A stretch of DNA of 64,000 bases from Corynebacterium pseudopelargi (GTDB lineage: Bacteria > Actinomycetota > Actinomycetes > Mycobacteriales > Mycobacteriaceae). The position numbers were made by a program, and so were the translations under genes. Below the pieces are notes generated by a model. That model made no database searches, had not been told where the DNA came from, and was given only the letters and a program-made list of their open reading frames with translations. Shown here one piece after another: positions 15,598 through 24,194 of the stretch (its first letter is position 1; every line of letters starts with the position of its first letter). Location: NCBI RefSeq assembly GCF_003814005.1, contig NZ_CP033898.1, positions 2,281,053 to 2,345,052 on the forward strand, in the 5' to 3' direction.

Positions 15598-17852
15598 AAG
15601 CCGCGCAAATACAGTGCGCCTGCATAGGCTTGGCCGAGGCTGAGCCCACCATCATTGGCGGGCACCTGCTCATGTTCAAGCAATACCCTGCCCGCCTGCT
15701 CTATTGGCCTGCGGATTGCTTGGACCAGTATCTGATTCACCGCGCAGCCGCCACTGACCCCGAGCACCCCAGGCTGCTGAAGAAGCGCTTGGCCGAAATA
15801 CAAACCGATGCGCTCGAGAAACTCTCGTGCCACCTGCGCTGCAGGTTTCAAGCCCGCTTGTTCAAGCAACAGCGCAAAGGCCCGGCGCGGGTGTTCAGCC
15901 TGCACCTGCACCGCTGCTGCCTGGGCCGCTAATGCCTCAAATTCGCAGGCGGCCTGGCCTTCATAGCTTGATTCTTGAGCCCCTGGCAATGCCGCATCAC
16001 CGTAGAGCCACAAGGCGGCAGCGGCGGCGTCGATGAGCCTGCCAAGCGAAGACGTAGGCACCCCTTGCTCAATATTGCGGCTCACCCCATCCCACATGGC
16101 TATATCTTCTGCCGCTCCAAGCGGCAGCTTCCATGCATGTGCCACGCCAATCAATGCGCGCCAGGGTTCGCGGATGGCATGATCACCGCCAAGTAGCGGG
16201 AAGGTTGGTAGATGCCAGGCTCGCTCTGGTTGCAGAAGATCCTCATAAAAACTGAGTAGCTCGCAACCAAATATCGTCCCATCCTCGCCATAACCGGTGC
16301 CATCGATGCACAACACCGCTGCAGGCCCGCTGGAAATTGAGTGCTCCGCTAAAAGCGATAAGGCATGCGCGTGGTGGTGCTGCACTTGAAGTACGTCGGC
16401 ACCTTGCTCCAAGGCCGCAGCTTGTTCAAAGGCCACGGCGGTGGAGGCATAGCCTGGATGCATATCGGCCACAACCAGTTTCGGTTCAGCGCGGCGGATT
16501 GCCAGAAGCTGCTCGCGAGCACTGCTCGCTGCCACTTGCGTTTGAGGGGAAGCCATATCTCCAATATGGCCGCTGAGGTGGGCAAAGCTGCCAACTGTTA
16601 GTGCCGCGGTATTTTTCATCTCCGCGCCGATGGCCAAGACGCTGGGGGCGTCGAAAGCAAGCGGGATAGGCAGTGGCGCATATCCCCTTGAGCGCCGAAT
16701 CGGAAGAACGCGGCCATCTGCGCAATAGCGAATCACCGAATCCTCCACCGGGATTGCAATGCCGCGATCGTGCAAAACGAAGGCATCGGCAATGCCCGCT
16801 AGTCGCTTCAGCGCCTGTTCATTATCAATGGCGATGGGCTCTCCCGAGGGATTGCCGGACGTTGCCACGAGGGCAAAGTCGAGCGGATCCTCCGGGTCGT
16901 TGATCAAGAGCTCGTGCACCGGGGAGTAGGGCAGCATCACGCCCAGCTCCTGCATTCCCGGCGCCACGTTCTCGGCCACCGGTGCTCCTTGTTGCTTCTG
17001 GGCGATCACGATGGGGTGGGCCGGCTGCTGCAATAGCGCATCGGGGCATTGAATCAGTGTTCTTGCCATCTCGATATCGCGGGCAAGCAGCGCAAGGGGT
17101 TTATAAGGGCGGTGCTTTCGCTGGCGCAGAAGCTCCACGGCCTGAGGATCATCTGCGCGCACCATCAGGTGAAAGCCACCGATGCCTTTAAGCGCCAGCA
17201 CCTGGCCTTTACGCAGCACTTCGCGCGCCTGGGTGAGCGGATCTCCGCTTGCCCCTTCCAGCCAAAGTGTGGGGCCGCAATCAAAACAACTAATGGGCTG
17301 GGCATGGTGGCGGCGGTCGTGCACATCTTGGTATTCCTTCGTGCAGCGCTCGCACATATCAAAGGCGCGCATGGTGGTCGCTGGCCTGTCATAGGGCAGG
17401 TCTTGGATGATGCTCAAGCGCGGGCCACATTGGGTGCAGGTGATGAAGGGGTAGCGGTAGCGCCGATTGCTCGGGTTCTTAAGTTCATTGCGGCAATCTG
17501 GGCACATTGCTACGTCGGGAGGGATGAGGCTGCGCACGCCCGAGGTATGTGTTGATTCGACGATGCGAAATGCAGCTTCTTCTTGCACCAAGGGCATTCG
17601 CTGGGAAGTGCTGCTGATTACCGTTGCAAGCGGTGGGCATTGTTCCACCACCTCTTGCTCAAACCGCCGGACCGCCTGTGTATGCCCTTGGGCCTCGATA
17701 AAGACGCTGGTATCACTATTGCCCACAAATCCCCGAACACCGCAGCGCTGCGCAGTTGCCATCACATGTGGGCGAAAACCTACGCCTTGTACCACCCCTT
17801 CAAGGGTGAGACGTACCCTGATTTCTGGATCCTCGGCATCAAGGCGACTCAT
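15594..17852 (-). CDS. hypF: Carbamoyltransferase HypF
   Basis: A 752-residue enzyme that moves the carbamoyl group of carbamoyl phosphate to HypE. Domain order is canonical: acylphosphatase (GVVQGVGFRPHV, residues 19-30), two C4 zinc fingers (CPDC/CTQCGPR and CERC/CFDCGP), a YrdC-like domain (VLALKGIGGFHLM onward), and a Kae1-like C-terminus (HHHAHALSLLAEH metal-binding His cluster, LGVSGGCAVNQIL). The ATG at 17850-17852 leaves 31 bp to the divergent hypA start, so promoters of both must sit in or overlap the coding sequence. Confidence 0.95.
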   Translation of the reverse strand: MSRLDAEDPEIRVRLTLEGVVQGVGFRPHVMATAQRCGVRGFVGNSDTSVFIEAQGHTQAVRRFEQEVVEQCPPLATVISSTSQRMPLVQEEAAFRIVESTHTSGVRSLIPPDVAMCPDCRNELKNPSNRRYRYPFITCTQCGPRLSIIQDLPYDRPATTMRAFDMCERCTKEYQDVHDRRHHAQPISCFDCGPTLWLEGASGDPLTQAREVLRKGQVLALKGIGGFHLMVRADDPQAVELLRQRKHRPYKPLALLARDIEMARTLIQCPDALLQQPAHPIVIAQKQQGAPVAENVAPGMQELGVMLPYSPVHELLINDPEDPLDFALVATSGNPSGEPIAIDNEQALKRLAGIADAFVLHDRGIAIPVEDSVIRYCADGRVLPIRRSRGYAPLPIPLAFDAPSVLAIGAEMKNTAALTVGSFAHLSGHIGDMASPQTQVAASSAREQLLAIRRAEPKLVVADMHPGYASTAVAFEQAAALEQGADVLQVQHHHAHALSLLAEHSISSGPAAVLCIDGTGYGEDGTIFGCELLSFYEDLLQPERAWHLPTFPLLGGDHAIREPWRALIGVAHAWKLPLGAAEDIAMWDGVSRNIEQGVPTSSLGRLIDAAAAALWLYGDAALPGAQESSYEGQAACEFEALAAQAAAVQVQAEHPRRAFALLLEQAGLKPAAQVAREFLERIGLYFGQALLQQPGVLGVSGGCAVNQILVQAIRRPIEQAGRVLLEHEQVPANDGGLSLGQAYAGALYLRGF

Positions 17853-17883
17853 GGCTTCAAATCTACCGATTAGGGTGGGAGAC

Positions 17884-18222
17884 GTGCATGAAGTTGCGCT
17901 TGCTACTCAGCTCGCGGCCGTGGTGAAGAGGGCCGCCCAGGGACGCCCCGTTGCGCGCATCAACGTAGAAATCGGGGCGTTGAGGCAGGTGGTGCCGGCT
18001 TCTTTGCACTACGCCTGGCGTTTTGTTTCACGTGAAACATCGCTAGAAGATAGCGAACTCGCGTTGGAGTTTTTACCCTGCATAATCCGCTGCGATTGCG
18101 GATTTGAAGGCGGCATGAACGGGGAATACAGCGTCTTGTGCCCCGAATGCGGCAGGCCGGGCACGGTGATTCAAGGCGAAGAATTCCGCGTGATCGATAT
18201 TGAAGTTTTGAGGAGCAGATAA
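17884..18222 (+). CDS. hypA: Nickel insertion metallochaperone HypA (copy 1)
   Basis: A 112-residue protein beginning (V)HEVALATQL; the His after the initiator is the nickel ligand of HypA, and this fixes the GTG at 17884 as the start. GGTGGGAG lies upstream. The zinc site is slightly unusual: CIIRCDCG, with a CxC rather than a CxxC pair, then CPECG. The C-terminus (GEEFRVIDIEVL) is typical. The stop overlaps the hypB start (TAATG). A perfect parS site at 18024-18039 encodes residues VSRET. Confidence 0.92.
   Translation: MHEVALATQLAAVVKRAAQGRPVARINVEIGALRQVVPASLHYAWRFVSRETSLEDSELALEFLPCIIRCDCGFEGGMNGEYSVLCPECGRPGTVIQGEEFRVIDIEVLRSR
18024..18039. promoter_or_regulatory. parS site 1 (inside hypA)
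   Basis: TGTTTCACGTGAAACA, identical to the bacterial parS consensus bound by ParB. It lies in hypA coding sequence, about 46 kb from the origin end of the window. Confidence 0.93.
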
Positions 18223-18971
18223 TGGGACGATTCCACCGCCACGACGAAGGCCACGAGCACCCGCACCACGAGCACGGGGATCACTCGGGATACGAGACAG
18301 GCCGCGAGCGAATCCAAGTATTAGAAGACATCTTCCACGAAAACGACCACCGCGCCGAACATAATCGGGAAGCATTCGAAGCTCATGGCGTGCGCGCCAT
18401 CAACCTCATGAGCGCACCAGGATCTGGAAAAACCTCGCTGCTCAAGCTCACCCTCGAACATCTCCAATCAGAAGGAATTCGCGCGGGCGTTGTGGAGGGC
18501 GATATAGAAACCTCCATCGACGCCGATCGCCTCAAAGATCTCGGCGCGCAGATCGCGCTGCTCAACACCGGCGATGGCTTCGGCGGCGAATGTCACCTGG
18601 ATGCCCCAATGGTGGCTAGGGCTTTGGAGCAACTCGACCTCTCCACGCTAGATGTGGTGCTCATTGAAAATGTGGGCAATCTCGTGTGCCCGGCAGAATT
18701 CGAGGTTGGCGAGCATGCAAAGGCGATGGTCTACTCCGTTACGGAGGGCGAAGATAAGCCGCTGAAGTACCCGGTGATGTTCCGCAGCGTTGAGGCCGTG
18801 GTGGTAAACAAGATCGACCTGTTGCCTTATTTAAGATTCGATCTTGAGCTCTTCAGAAAGAACTTGCGCCAAGTGAACCCAGAGGCAAAAATCTTCGAAC
18901 TTTCCACCTTTACAGGGGAAGGGGTTGCCGACTGGCTTAAGTGGGTCACCCAGCATTCCCGCCGGACATAG
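18222..18971 (+). CDS. hypB: Nickel-binding GTPase HypB
   Basis: A 249-residue SIMIBI GTPase that loads nickel into the hydrogenase large subunit with HypA. The N-terminus is His-rich (HRHDEGHEHPHHEHGDH), a nickel store. The P-loop is SAPGSGKTSL, followed by VVEGDIETSID, GECHLDAPM (with the Cys/His metal site) and the guanine-specificity motif NKIDLL. It overlaps hypA by 1 nt. The next 210 bp lack a gene before the structural subunits. Confidence 0.95.
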   Translation: MGRFHRHDEGHEHPHHEHGDHSGYETGRERIQVLEDIFHENDHRAEHNREAFEAHGVRAINLMSAPGSGKTSLLKLTLEHLQSEGIRAGVVEGDIETSIDADRLKDLGAQIALLNTGDGFGGECHLDAPMVARALEQLDLSTLDVVLIENVGNLVCPAEFEVGEHAKAMVYSVTEGEDKPLKYPVMFRSVEAVVVNKIDLLPYLRFDLELFRKNLRQVNPEAKIFELSTFTGEGVADWLKWVTQHSRRT

Positions 18972-18979
18972 CCATTTTT

Positions 18980-19005
18980 GGGGGTATTAGAGCGGCCCAT
19001 ACCCC
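18980..19005. promoter_or_regulatory. Inverted repeat upstream of the hydrogenase structural genes
   Basis: GGGGTAT at 18981-18987 and ATACCCC at 18999-19005 form a 7-bp dyad with an 11-bp spacer, 10 bp after the hypB stop. There is no T-run, so an operator or attenuating hairpin is as likely as a terminator. The rest of 18972-19181 shows an AAAGAAAGGG ribosome site at 19161-19170 but no convincing promoter hexamers. Confidence 0.4.
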
Positions 19006-19181
19006 GGCACTGTAGCGTGATCCCAACCACGAGCGGGAAGTGACATAGGGCCGAAGCCCCAGGATATGCCGAAAAGAGCGACTTTTCCCAACTTTGCCCA
19101 AGAATAAATCCTCTCTGAACAGTGTCTTTGCCAATACAGTAAGGGGTAGATCCTTGGGCTAAAGAAAGGGAACCGTCGATC

Positions 19182-20372
19182 ATGATGGCCCTGAACAACA
19201 ATTGGCAGGGCAACAACCTCGGCGAAGCATTGGAACACCAAGGCATAAGCCGCCGCTCCTTTTTAAAGTTCTGCGGTGGCCTCGCCGCGATTTTCGCCAC
19301 GGGCGTGCCCTCCATGGGCTCCGAAGCCCAGGCACAAGAGATTGCCCAGAAGCTTGCACAGGTAGAAAAACCAAATGTTGCATGGCTGCAGCTCCAAGAA
19401 TGCACCGGATGCATGGAATCAGTGCTGCGATCAGGCGGCACCACCATCGAAGATATGGTGCTCAACTTGCTCAGTGTGAATTACAACGAGCTGGTCATGG
19501 CCCCATCCGGGCAGGCCGCAGAACAGGCCCTCGAGCAGCTCAATGCCACTCCACACATTTTGGTGGTCAATGGCTCCGTGCCGCTGAATGAAAACGGCGT
19601 GTATTGCACCATCGGCGGCAAATCGGCCGAGCAGATCCTCATCGAAGCCGCCGAAAACGCAGACGCCATCCTCGCCGTGGGTGCCTGCGCAGTGTATGGA
19701 TCAGTGCAAGCGGCAAAACCCAATCCCACCGGGGCAGTGGGAGTAGATGAGATTATCAAGAACAAACCGGTGATCAACGTTTCTGGATGCCCGCCCATCG
19801 GTGAAGTTATTACCGCCACCATCACCTATCTGCTCACCCACGGCCAGCCGCCCAAGGTCGATGCCGAAGGTCGGCCGCTTTTCGCCTATGACCAGAGGAT
19901 TCACGATTCTTGCCCCAAGCGCGCGCATTTCGACGCCGGGCAATTCGTTCGCTCTTTCGACGATGAAGGCGCCAAGAATGGCTGGTGCCTCTACGAGGTT
20001 GGCTGCAAAGGCCCCTCTACCTTTTCTCCCTGCCCGATCATTCAATGGAATATGCACACCGACTGGCCCATCGGCGCCGGCCACCCCTGCATTGGCTGTA
20101 CCGAAAAGCACTTCTTTGATCGTTTCACGCCCTTCTACGAGGAGCTTCCGAACGTCAGCGGCTTCGGCATTGAATCCACGGTTGAAAAAGTCGGCTTAGG
20201 CCTCGTGGGTGCCGCAGCCGTTGGTGTTGCTGCCCATGCAGGCATCACCACGTTCAAGACCATCAAGGTGCGCAATAGCCAACACGATACTGAACTGCTT
20301 GCCGCTTTCGGCGATGCGCCTGAAGCAGATGGCGATGCCGGGACGCAGGCAAAGGAAGAAAAGGAAAACTAA
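19182..20372 (+). CDS. hyaA: [NiFe] hydrogenase small subunit, Tat-exported
   Basis: The electron-transfer subunit, 396 residues. A twin-arginine signal (ISRRSFLKFCGG, residues 22-33) is followed by a hydrophobic stretch to about residue 43. Iron-sulfur ligands include C74 and C77 of the proximal cluster (ECTGC), plus GACAVYG, SGCPPIGE, and the His/Cys-rich distal and medial sites (IHDSCPKR, GWCLYEVGCKGP, CPIIQWN, HPCIGCTE). A C-terminal hydrophobic anchor (VGLGLVGAAAVGVAAHAG) precedes an acidic tail. The residue between the proximal Cys pair is Gly, not the extra Cys of oxygen-tolerant enzymes, although C142 (VYCTIGG) sits where the second extra Cys would be. It overlaps the large subunit by 1 nt. 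Confidence 0.95.
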   Translation: MMALNNNWQGNNLGEALEHQGISRRSFLKFCGGLAAIFATGVPSMGSEAQAQEIAQKLAQVEKPNVAWLQLQECTGCMESVLRSGGTTIEDMVLNLLSVNYNELVMAPSGQAAEQALEQLNATPHILVVNGSVPLNENGVYCTIGGKSAEQILIEAAENADAILAVGACAVYGSVQAAKPNPTGAVGVDEIIKNKPVINVSGCPPIGEVITATITYLLTHGQPPKVDAEGRPLFAYDQRIHDSCPKRAHFDAGQFVRSFDDEGAKNGWCLYEVGCKGPSTFSPCPIIQWNMHTDWPIGAGHPCIGCTEKHFFDRFTPFYEELPNVSGFGIESTVEKVGLGLVGAAAVGVAAHAGITTFKTIKVRNSQHDTELLAAFGDAPEADGDAGTQAKEEKEN

Positions 20373-22144
20373 TGGCCGAGAAAGTAGTGATCGATCCGCT
20401 CACCCGCATCGAAGGCCACCTGCGCATTGAGCTGGAACGAGAAGATGAGAAAATCACCAATGCGTGGAGCGAAACCACGCAATTTCGTGGGATCGAAACC
20501 ATCGTGCAAGGCCGCGATCCGCGTGATGTGTGGGCATTTGTCGGACGCATTTGTGGCGTTTGCACCGGCACACACTCCGTAGCAAGTGTCACTGCAGTAG
20601 AAGACGCCATCGGCTCCGTACCTCCGCCTCAAGCGCAATTGATCCGCGATATCGTGATGGCTTCCCATGAGGCGCACGACCACGTTGTGCACTTTTATCA
20701 TTTGCACGCACTGGACTGGGTCAACGTCGTCAGCGCCGCAGAGGCAGATCCGAAGAAAACCGCCGATTTTGCCAAGTCCATCGGCAGTAGCTGGAAGGGC
20801 AATACGCCCGAACAATTTGCCAAGGTCAAAGCCAAAATCCAAGAGGTGCTCGATTCTGGGCAGCTTTCCATTTTCACCGGAGGATATTGGGATCATCCCG
20901 ATTATCGCCTGCCCGCAGAGGCCAACCTCATGGCGGTATCGCACTACCTGGATGCGCTGCAGTATCAACGCTCGATTATCCGTATCTCCACCGTTTTTGG
21001 CGGCAAGAACCCACACCCGAACTTCCTCGTCGGCGGCATGGCCTGCCAAATTGACCCCGATAAATCGGAAACCGTAAATCAGGTAAAGCTGGATCAGGTG
21101 CAGGCCTGGGCGCAGGAGATTTACGAGTTCATCAACGAATGCTATTACCCCGACGCCGTGGCCATCATGAGCGCCTATAAGGACTACTTCGATATCGGTG
21201 CTTCTTCCCCGAACTTCCTGGCCGTGGGCATGGCTGGTGCCACCTATCGGGGTACTCCTCAAGGTGTGCCGGTGAGCTTCCATCACCGAGAAATCAAACC
21301 CGGTGTGATCCTCGATGGCGACTACACCAAGATCCAGCCTCTGGATACGAACAAGATCAAGGAATATATCTCCTCTGCCTGGTATTCCTATGAGGCCGGA
21401 AACGATGTGGGCCTGCACCCCCTTGAGGGCGAAACCACGGTGAACTACACCGGCCCTACACCTCCCTATGAATGGCTGGCGGATAGGGAACAGTACACCT
21501 GGTCTAAAGCACCGCGTTACGACGGCCGCGCAGTCCAAGTCGGGCCCGTCTCCCGAGTCTTGCTGGCGTATCTCCAAGACGAGCCGAAGACTAAGCAGAT
21601 GGTTGATGAGGTATTAAAGAAGCTGGATTTGGAAATCCATCAGCTTAATTCCACCGCTGGGCGCACCTTAGCCCGGGCGGTGGAGGCCGTGACCACGGCC
21701 GATGCGCTGCTGAATGTCCTTTTGCCTGAATTCACCAGAAGGCTTCGAGCCGGAGACATCGAAGTGTTCGACCCCACCCGTTGGGAGCCAAAGTCCTGGC
21801 CCAAGCAGGCTGAGGGATTCGCCATGATGGAAGTAGCCCGTGGCTGCCTTTCGCACTGGCTCACCATCGAAAATGAGAAAGTGAAAAACTACCAGGCCGT
21901 GGTGCCCACCACTTGGCTTGCGGGTGGCCGCGACCCAGAAGGGCAGCTCGGCCCTTATGAGGAATCCCTCGGCGGGGAAAAAGACGGTCGGGGTAAGGCT
22001 CGTGGCAAGTGGCATCCGCTGGTAGATCCGCAGCAGCCGCTTGAGCCTTTGCGCACCATCCACTCTTTTGATCCGTGCATGTCTTGCGCGGTGCATGTGC
22101 TCGATCCCGACGGGAACCCAACCTTTGAGGTGATTACCCCATGA
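20372..22144 (+). CDS. hyaB: [NiFe] hydrogenase large subunit
   Basis: The catalytic subunit, 590 residues, containing the Ni-Fe active site. The L1 motif is GRICGVCTGTHS (C61 and C64) and the L2 motif is DPCMSCAVH (C569 and C572, H575). Fifteen residues follow H575, starting VLDPDG; this tail is what the maturation protease removes after metal insertion. The N-terminus (IDPLTRIEGHLRIE) is canonical. The gene is sandwiched between the small subunit and cytochrome b genes with overlaps of 1 and 4 nt, so the three are translationally coupled. Confidence 0.96.
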   Translation: MAEKVVIDPLTRIEGHLRIELEREDEKITNAWSETTQFRGIETIVQGRDPRDVWAFVGRICGVCTGTHSVASVTAVEDAIGSVPPPQAQLIRDIVMASHEAHDHVVHFYHLHALDWVNVVSAAEADPKKTADFAKSIGSSWKGNTPEQFAKVKAKIQEVLDSGQLSIFTGGYWDHPDYRLPAEANLMAVSHYLDALQYQRSIIRISTVFGGKNPHPNFLVGGMACQIDPDKSETVNQVKLDQVQAWAQEIYEFINECYYPDAVAIMSAYKDYFDIGASSPNFLAVGMAGATYRGTPQGVPVSFHHREIKPGVILDGDYTKIQPLDTNKIKEYISSAWYSYEAGNDVGLHPLEGETTVNYTGPTPPYEWLADREQYTWSKAPRYDGRAVQVGPVSRVLLAYLQDEPKTKQMVDEVLKKLDLEIHQLNSTAGRTLARAVEAVTTADALLNVLLPEFTRRLRAGDIEVFDPTRWEPKSWPKQAEGFAMMEVARGCLSHWLTIENEKVKNYQAVVPTTWLAGGRDPEGQLGPYEESLGGEKDGRGKARGKWHPLVDPQQPLEPLRTIHSFDPCMSCAVHVLDPDGNPTFEVITP

Positions 22145-23379
22145 GCCTGAGTGTTCGCCCAGCAGCCTATAACCCACAGGGCAGTATTGATGAACAGCGA
22201 GTGGTGGTTGTAGCAGATACCTATTCATGTCGAAGGCTCACTGCTGGGCGCCTGCTCGCGATGGCGCTGGCAACGCCTAAGCAAGCCAAAGACCCAGTAG
22301 ACGAAGCGCTCGCTGCATCGCTGAAGAAGAATCGACCGGATATTCAGCGCATCTATGCCCAGCGCTTTGAAGCAGCAACCCCAGATCGCCGCTATTCCCT
22401 TGCGCGCGTTGCAGGCTTCCTCATTGATAACCAGCCCCAAGATTTAGTGGTGATGCGCGGCGATTTCGAGTCGGTGCTCGCTCAAGCCGAGGTCAATGCT
22501 GAGGATCGCACTCCTTTGCGCAAGCAGGTGGAAATGATGGAGCGCCTTGGTTATCGCTGCCTTGCTGTAGCCAGCGCCAAGGTGGGGGAGCAGGGCGAGG
22601 TGGGCACGTTCTATATGGAAGGCGTGATCGCGCTCGCCGTAGAGTCCCGGCGCGCCGCAGTAGCATCAGTTGCGCGTAATCCAAATGCGTGGGTTCGGGT
22701 GAATTTGTGGTCGGTAACGCTCAGGGTGCAGCACTGGGCCAATATGTTTTTGATCATTGGGCTGAGCATCACCGGATACTTGATCATGGCCCCGGATCTC
22801 TTGCCCGTGCCGAGCTCAAGTTCCGATACTGGCTATATGTTCGGCCTGGTGCGTTTTGTGCACTATCTTTGCGGCTTCGGGTGGCTCTTCCTGGGGGCTA
22901 CTCGCCTCTGGTTAGCCTTCTACGCAAGAGATAAGCAACTGCGTTGGCGTAGCCTTTGGCCGCTTCGTTCCAAGAAAGATTGGGAAGGCCTCAAAGGAAC
23001 AATTCGCTACTACCTCTTTCTCGATCGCCACGGCCCCACCTACTTGGCGCACAATCCGCTGCAGCAATTAAGCTATACCGGAATTTATGCCATCTGCCTG
23101 CTGCAGATGTACACAGGCTTAGCCCTTTATGGGCTGTATAACCAGTACAACTGGTTCTGGCGCGCGATGGCCTATCCAATGCACTGGGTGCAGGTGCCCA
23201 CCATCCGCTTCATCCACGCAATAATCATGTTCGTGCTTTGGGCCTTTGTGGTGATCCACGTCTATCTTGCGGTTCGCGCCGATTCGGTGGAGCGCCACGG
23301 TGGTGTGTCTTCGATGATCAATGGCGGTGTGTGGTTGCGTCGCGGCACCAAGCCAATGGATGCTCCGAAGGTGGGCTAG
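22141..23379 (+). CDS. hyaC: Hydrogenase cytochrome b subunit fused to a P-type-ATPase N-domain-like segment
   Basis: A 412-residue protein, much longer than the usual 220-240 for HyaC/HupC. From about residue 190 it is a normal di-haem cytochrome b with four helices and their His (VQHWANMFLIIGLSITGYL, RFVHYLCGFGWLFLGATRLW, TGIYAICLLQMYTGLALYG, IRFIHAIIMFVLWAFVVIHV); it passes electrons to the quinone pool. Residues 1-170 are soluble and read like the nucleotide-binding domain of P-type ATPases: a DPVDEAL element, then RFEAATPDRRYSLARV, VVMRGDFESVL and ERLGYRCLAVA. The ATPase phosphorylation (DKTG) and membrane domains are absent, and the usual KGAPE lysine is Arg. The start overlaps hyaB by 4 nt. 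Confidence 0.85.
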   Translation: MSLSVRPAAYNPQGSIDEQRVVVVADTYSCRRLTAGRLLAMALATPKQAKDPVDEALAASLKKNRPDIQRIYAQRFEAATPDRRYSLARVAGFLIDNQPQDLVVMRGDFESVLAQAEVNAEDRTPLRKQVEMMERLGYRCLAVASAKVGEQGEVGTFYMEGVIALAVESRRAAVASVARNPNAWVRVNLWSVTLRVQHWANMFLIIGLSITGYLIMAPDLLPVPSSSSDTGYMFGLVRFVHYLCGFGWLFLGATRLWLAFYARDKQLRWRSLWPLRSKKDWEGLKGTIRYYLFLDRHGPTYLAHNPLQQLSYTGIYAICLLQMYTGLALYGLYNQYNWFWRAMAYPMHWVQVPTIRFIHAIIMFVLWAFVVIHVYLAVRADSVERHGGVSSMINGGVWLRRGTKPMDAPKVG

Positions 23380-23835
23380 ATGCAAGTTACTGTGCTTGGT
23401 ATTGGCAATCAGATCATGTCCGATGATGGTGTGGGATTAAGCATCTTGGATGCGTTGGCACAACGTCCGCGCGCTGGCGTGCAATTTATCCACGGTGGCA
23501 CCGCGGGCATGGAAAACCTTCCCGCTATCGAAGATGCGAAGGACTTGCTCGTGCTTGATGCGCTTGCAGGCCCTGGTGCTCCTGGCCAGGTGCACACCAT
23601 CGAAGGGGATCAGATTCCTCGTCTTTTGCAGCAACAATTGTCTCCCCACCAGGTTGGCCTTTTAGATTTGCTCAGTGCAGCACGCCTTTTAGGTAAAGAA
23701 CCCGAGCGGGTTGCGGTGGTGGGAATCGTGGCGCACAGTACTGAATTGCATATTGGTTTGAGCAAGTGCGTTGAAGAAAGCTTGGGTGAGGCCTGCTTGC
23801 AGGCCGAGGCAGTATTGCAGCGTTGGGGCGTTTAG
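23380..23835 (+). CDS. hyaD: Hydrogenase maturation endopeptidase
   Basis: A 151-residue M52-family protease that clips the C-terminal tail of the large subunit after nickel insertion. The N-terminus GIGNQIMSDDGVG contains the first nickel-sensing acidic residue, LLVLDAL the second, and SPHQVGLLDLL the His ligand. It begins directly after the cytochrome b stop codon. It converges with the second hypA, the stops overlapping by 4 bp. Confidence 0.93.
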   Translation: MQVTVLGIGNQIMSDDGVGLSILDALAQRPRAGVQFIHGGTAGMENLPAIEDAKDLLVLDALAGPGAPGQVHTIEGDQIPRLLQQQLSPHQVGLLDLLSAARLLGKEPERVAVVGIVAHSTELHIGLSKCVEESLGEACLQAEAVLQRWGV

Positions 23836-24164
23836 GTGACTTCGATGCTTAATACGCGAAATTCTCTGCCCCTGCGCAGGTCTGCTGTGGGGGTATCGCA
23901 GACCGGACACGCCAAGGCAAAGAACTGGTCAATGTGTTGTTCACATGCGCATGTTGGGCACCAGACAGTCGCTGGAACGACGTCGATGATTAAACGCGCG
24001 CTCGATACCTCACCGCGCACGGCAAGTGGCCAGGCAGCGTGCAGTGCCTCTACAACGGCACCGGATCGTTCACCCACCTCGAGGTTGACTGATTCCACGG
24101 TGCGCCCCTGCGCCGCCTTGATCACCACGTCTACCACGGAGGTTAATAGCCCGAGTTCGTGCAT
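23832..24164 (-). CDS. HypA-like metallochaperone (copy 2)
   Basis: A second HypA-family protein, 110 residues, on the opposite strand. It begins MHELGLLTSVVDVV, so the nickel-binding His2 is kept, and has a canonical two-CxxC zinc site (CPTC and CPVC, 20 residues apart), unlike copy 1 with its CxC. The C-terminus REFRVLSIEV is typical. It is divergent from the HupK-like gene, the two starts being 30 bp apart. Two HypA forms may serve different partners or steps; this is inference. Confidence 0.88.
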   Translation of the reverse strand: MHELGLLTSVVDVVIKAAQGRTVESVNLEVGERSGAVVEALHAAWPLAVRGEVSSARLIIDVVPATVWCPTCACEQHIDQFFALACPVCDTPTADLRRGREFRVLSIEVT

Positions 24165-24194
24165 ATTGTTGATGTTAGCGAGGAGCCGAGCAAC

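Noticed and set aside
17467..17883. Long upstream extension of the hypA frame
   Set aside because: It runs antisense through hypF; HypA needs His directly after the initiator, which fixes the GTG at 17884.
20369..21577. 402-codon open frame on the minus strand within the hydrogenase large subunit
   Set aside because: Antisense shadow of a gene with complete L1 and L2 motifs.
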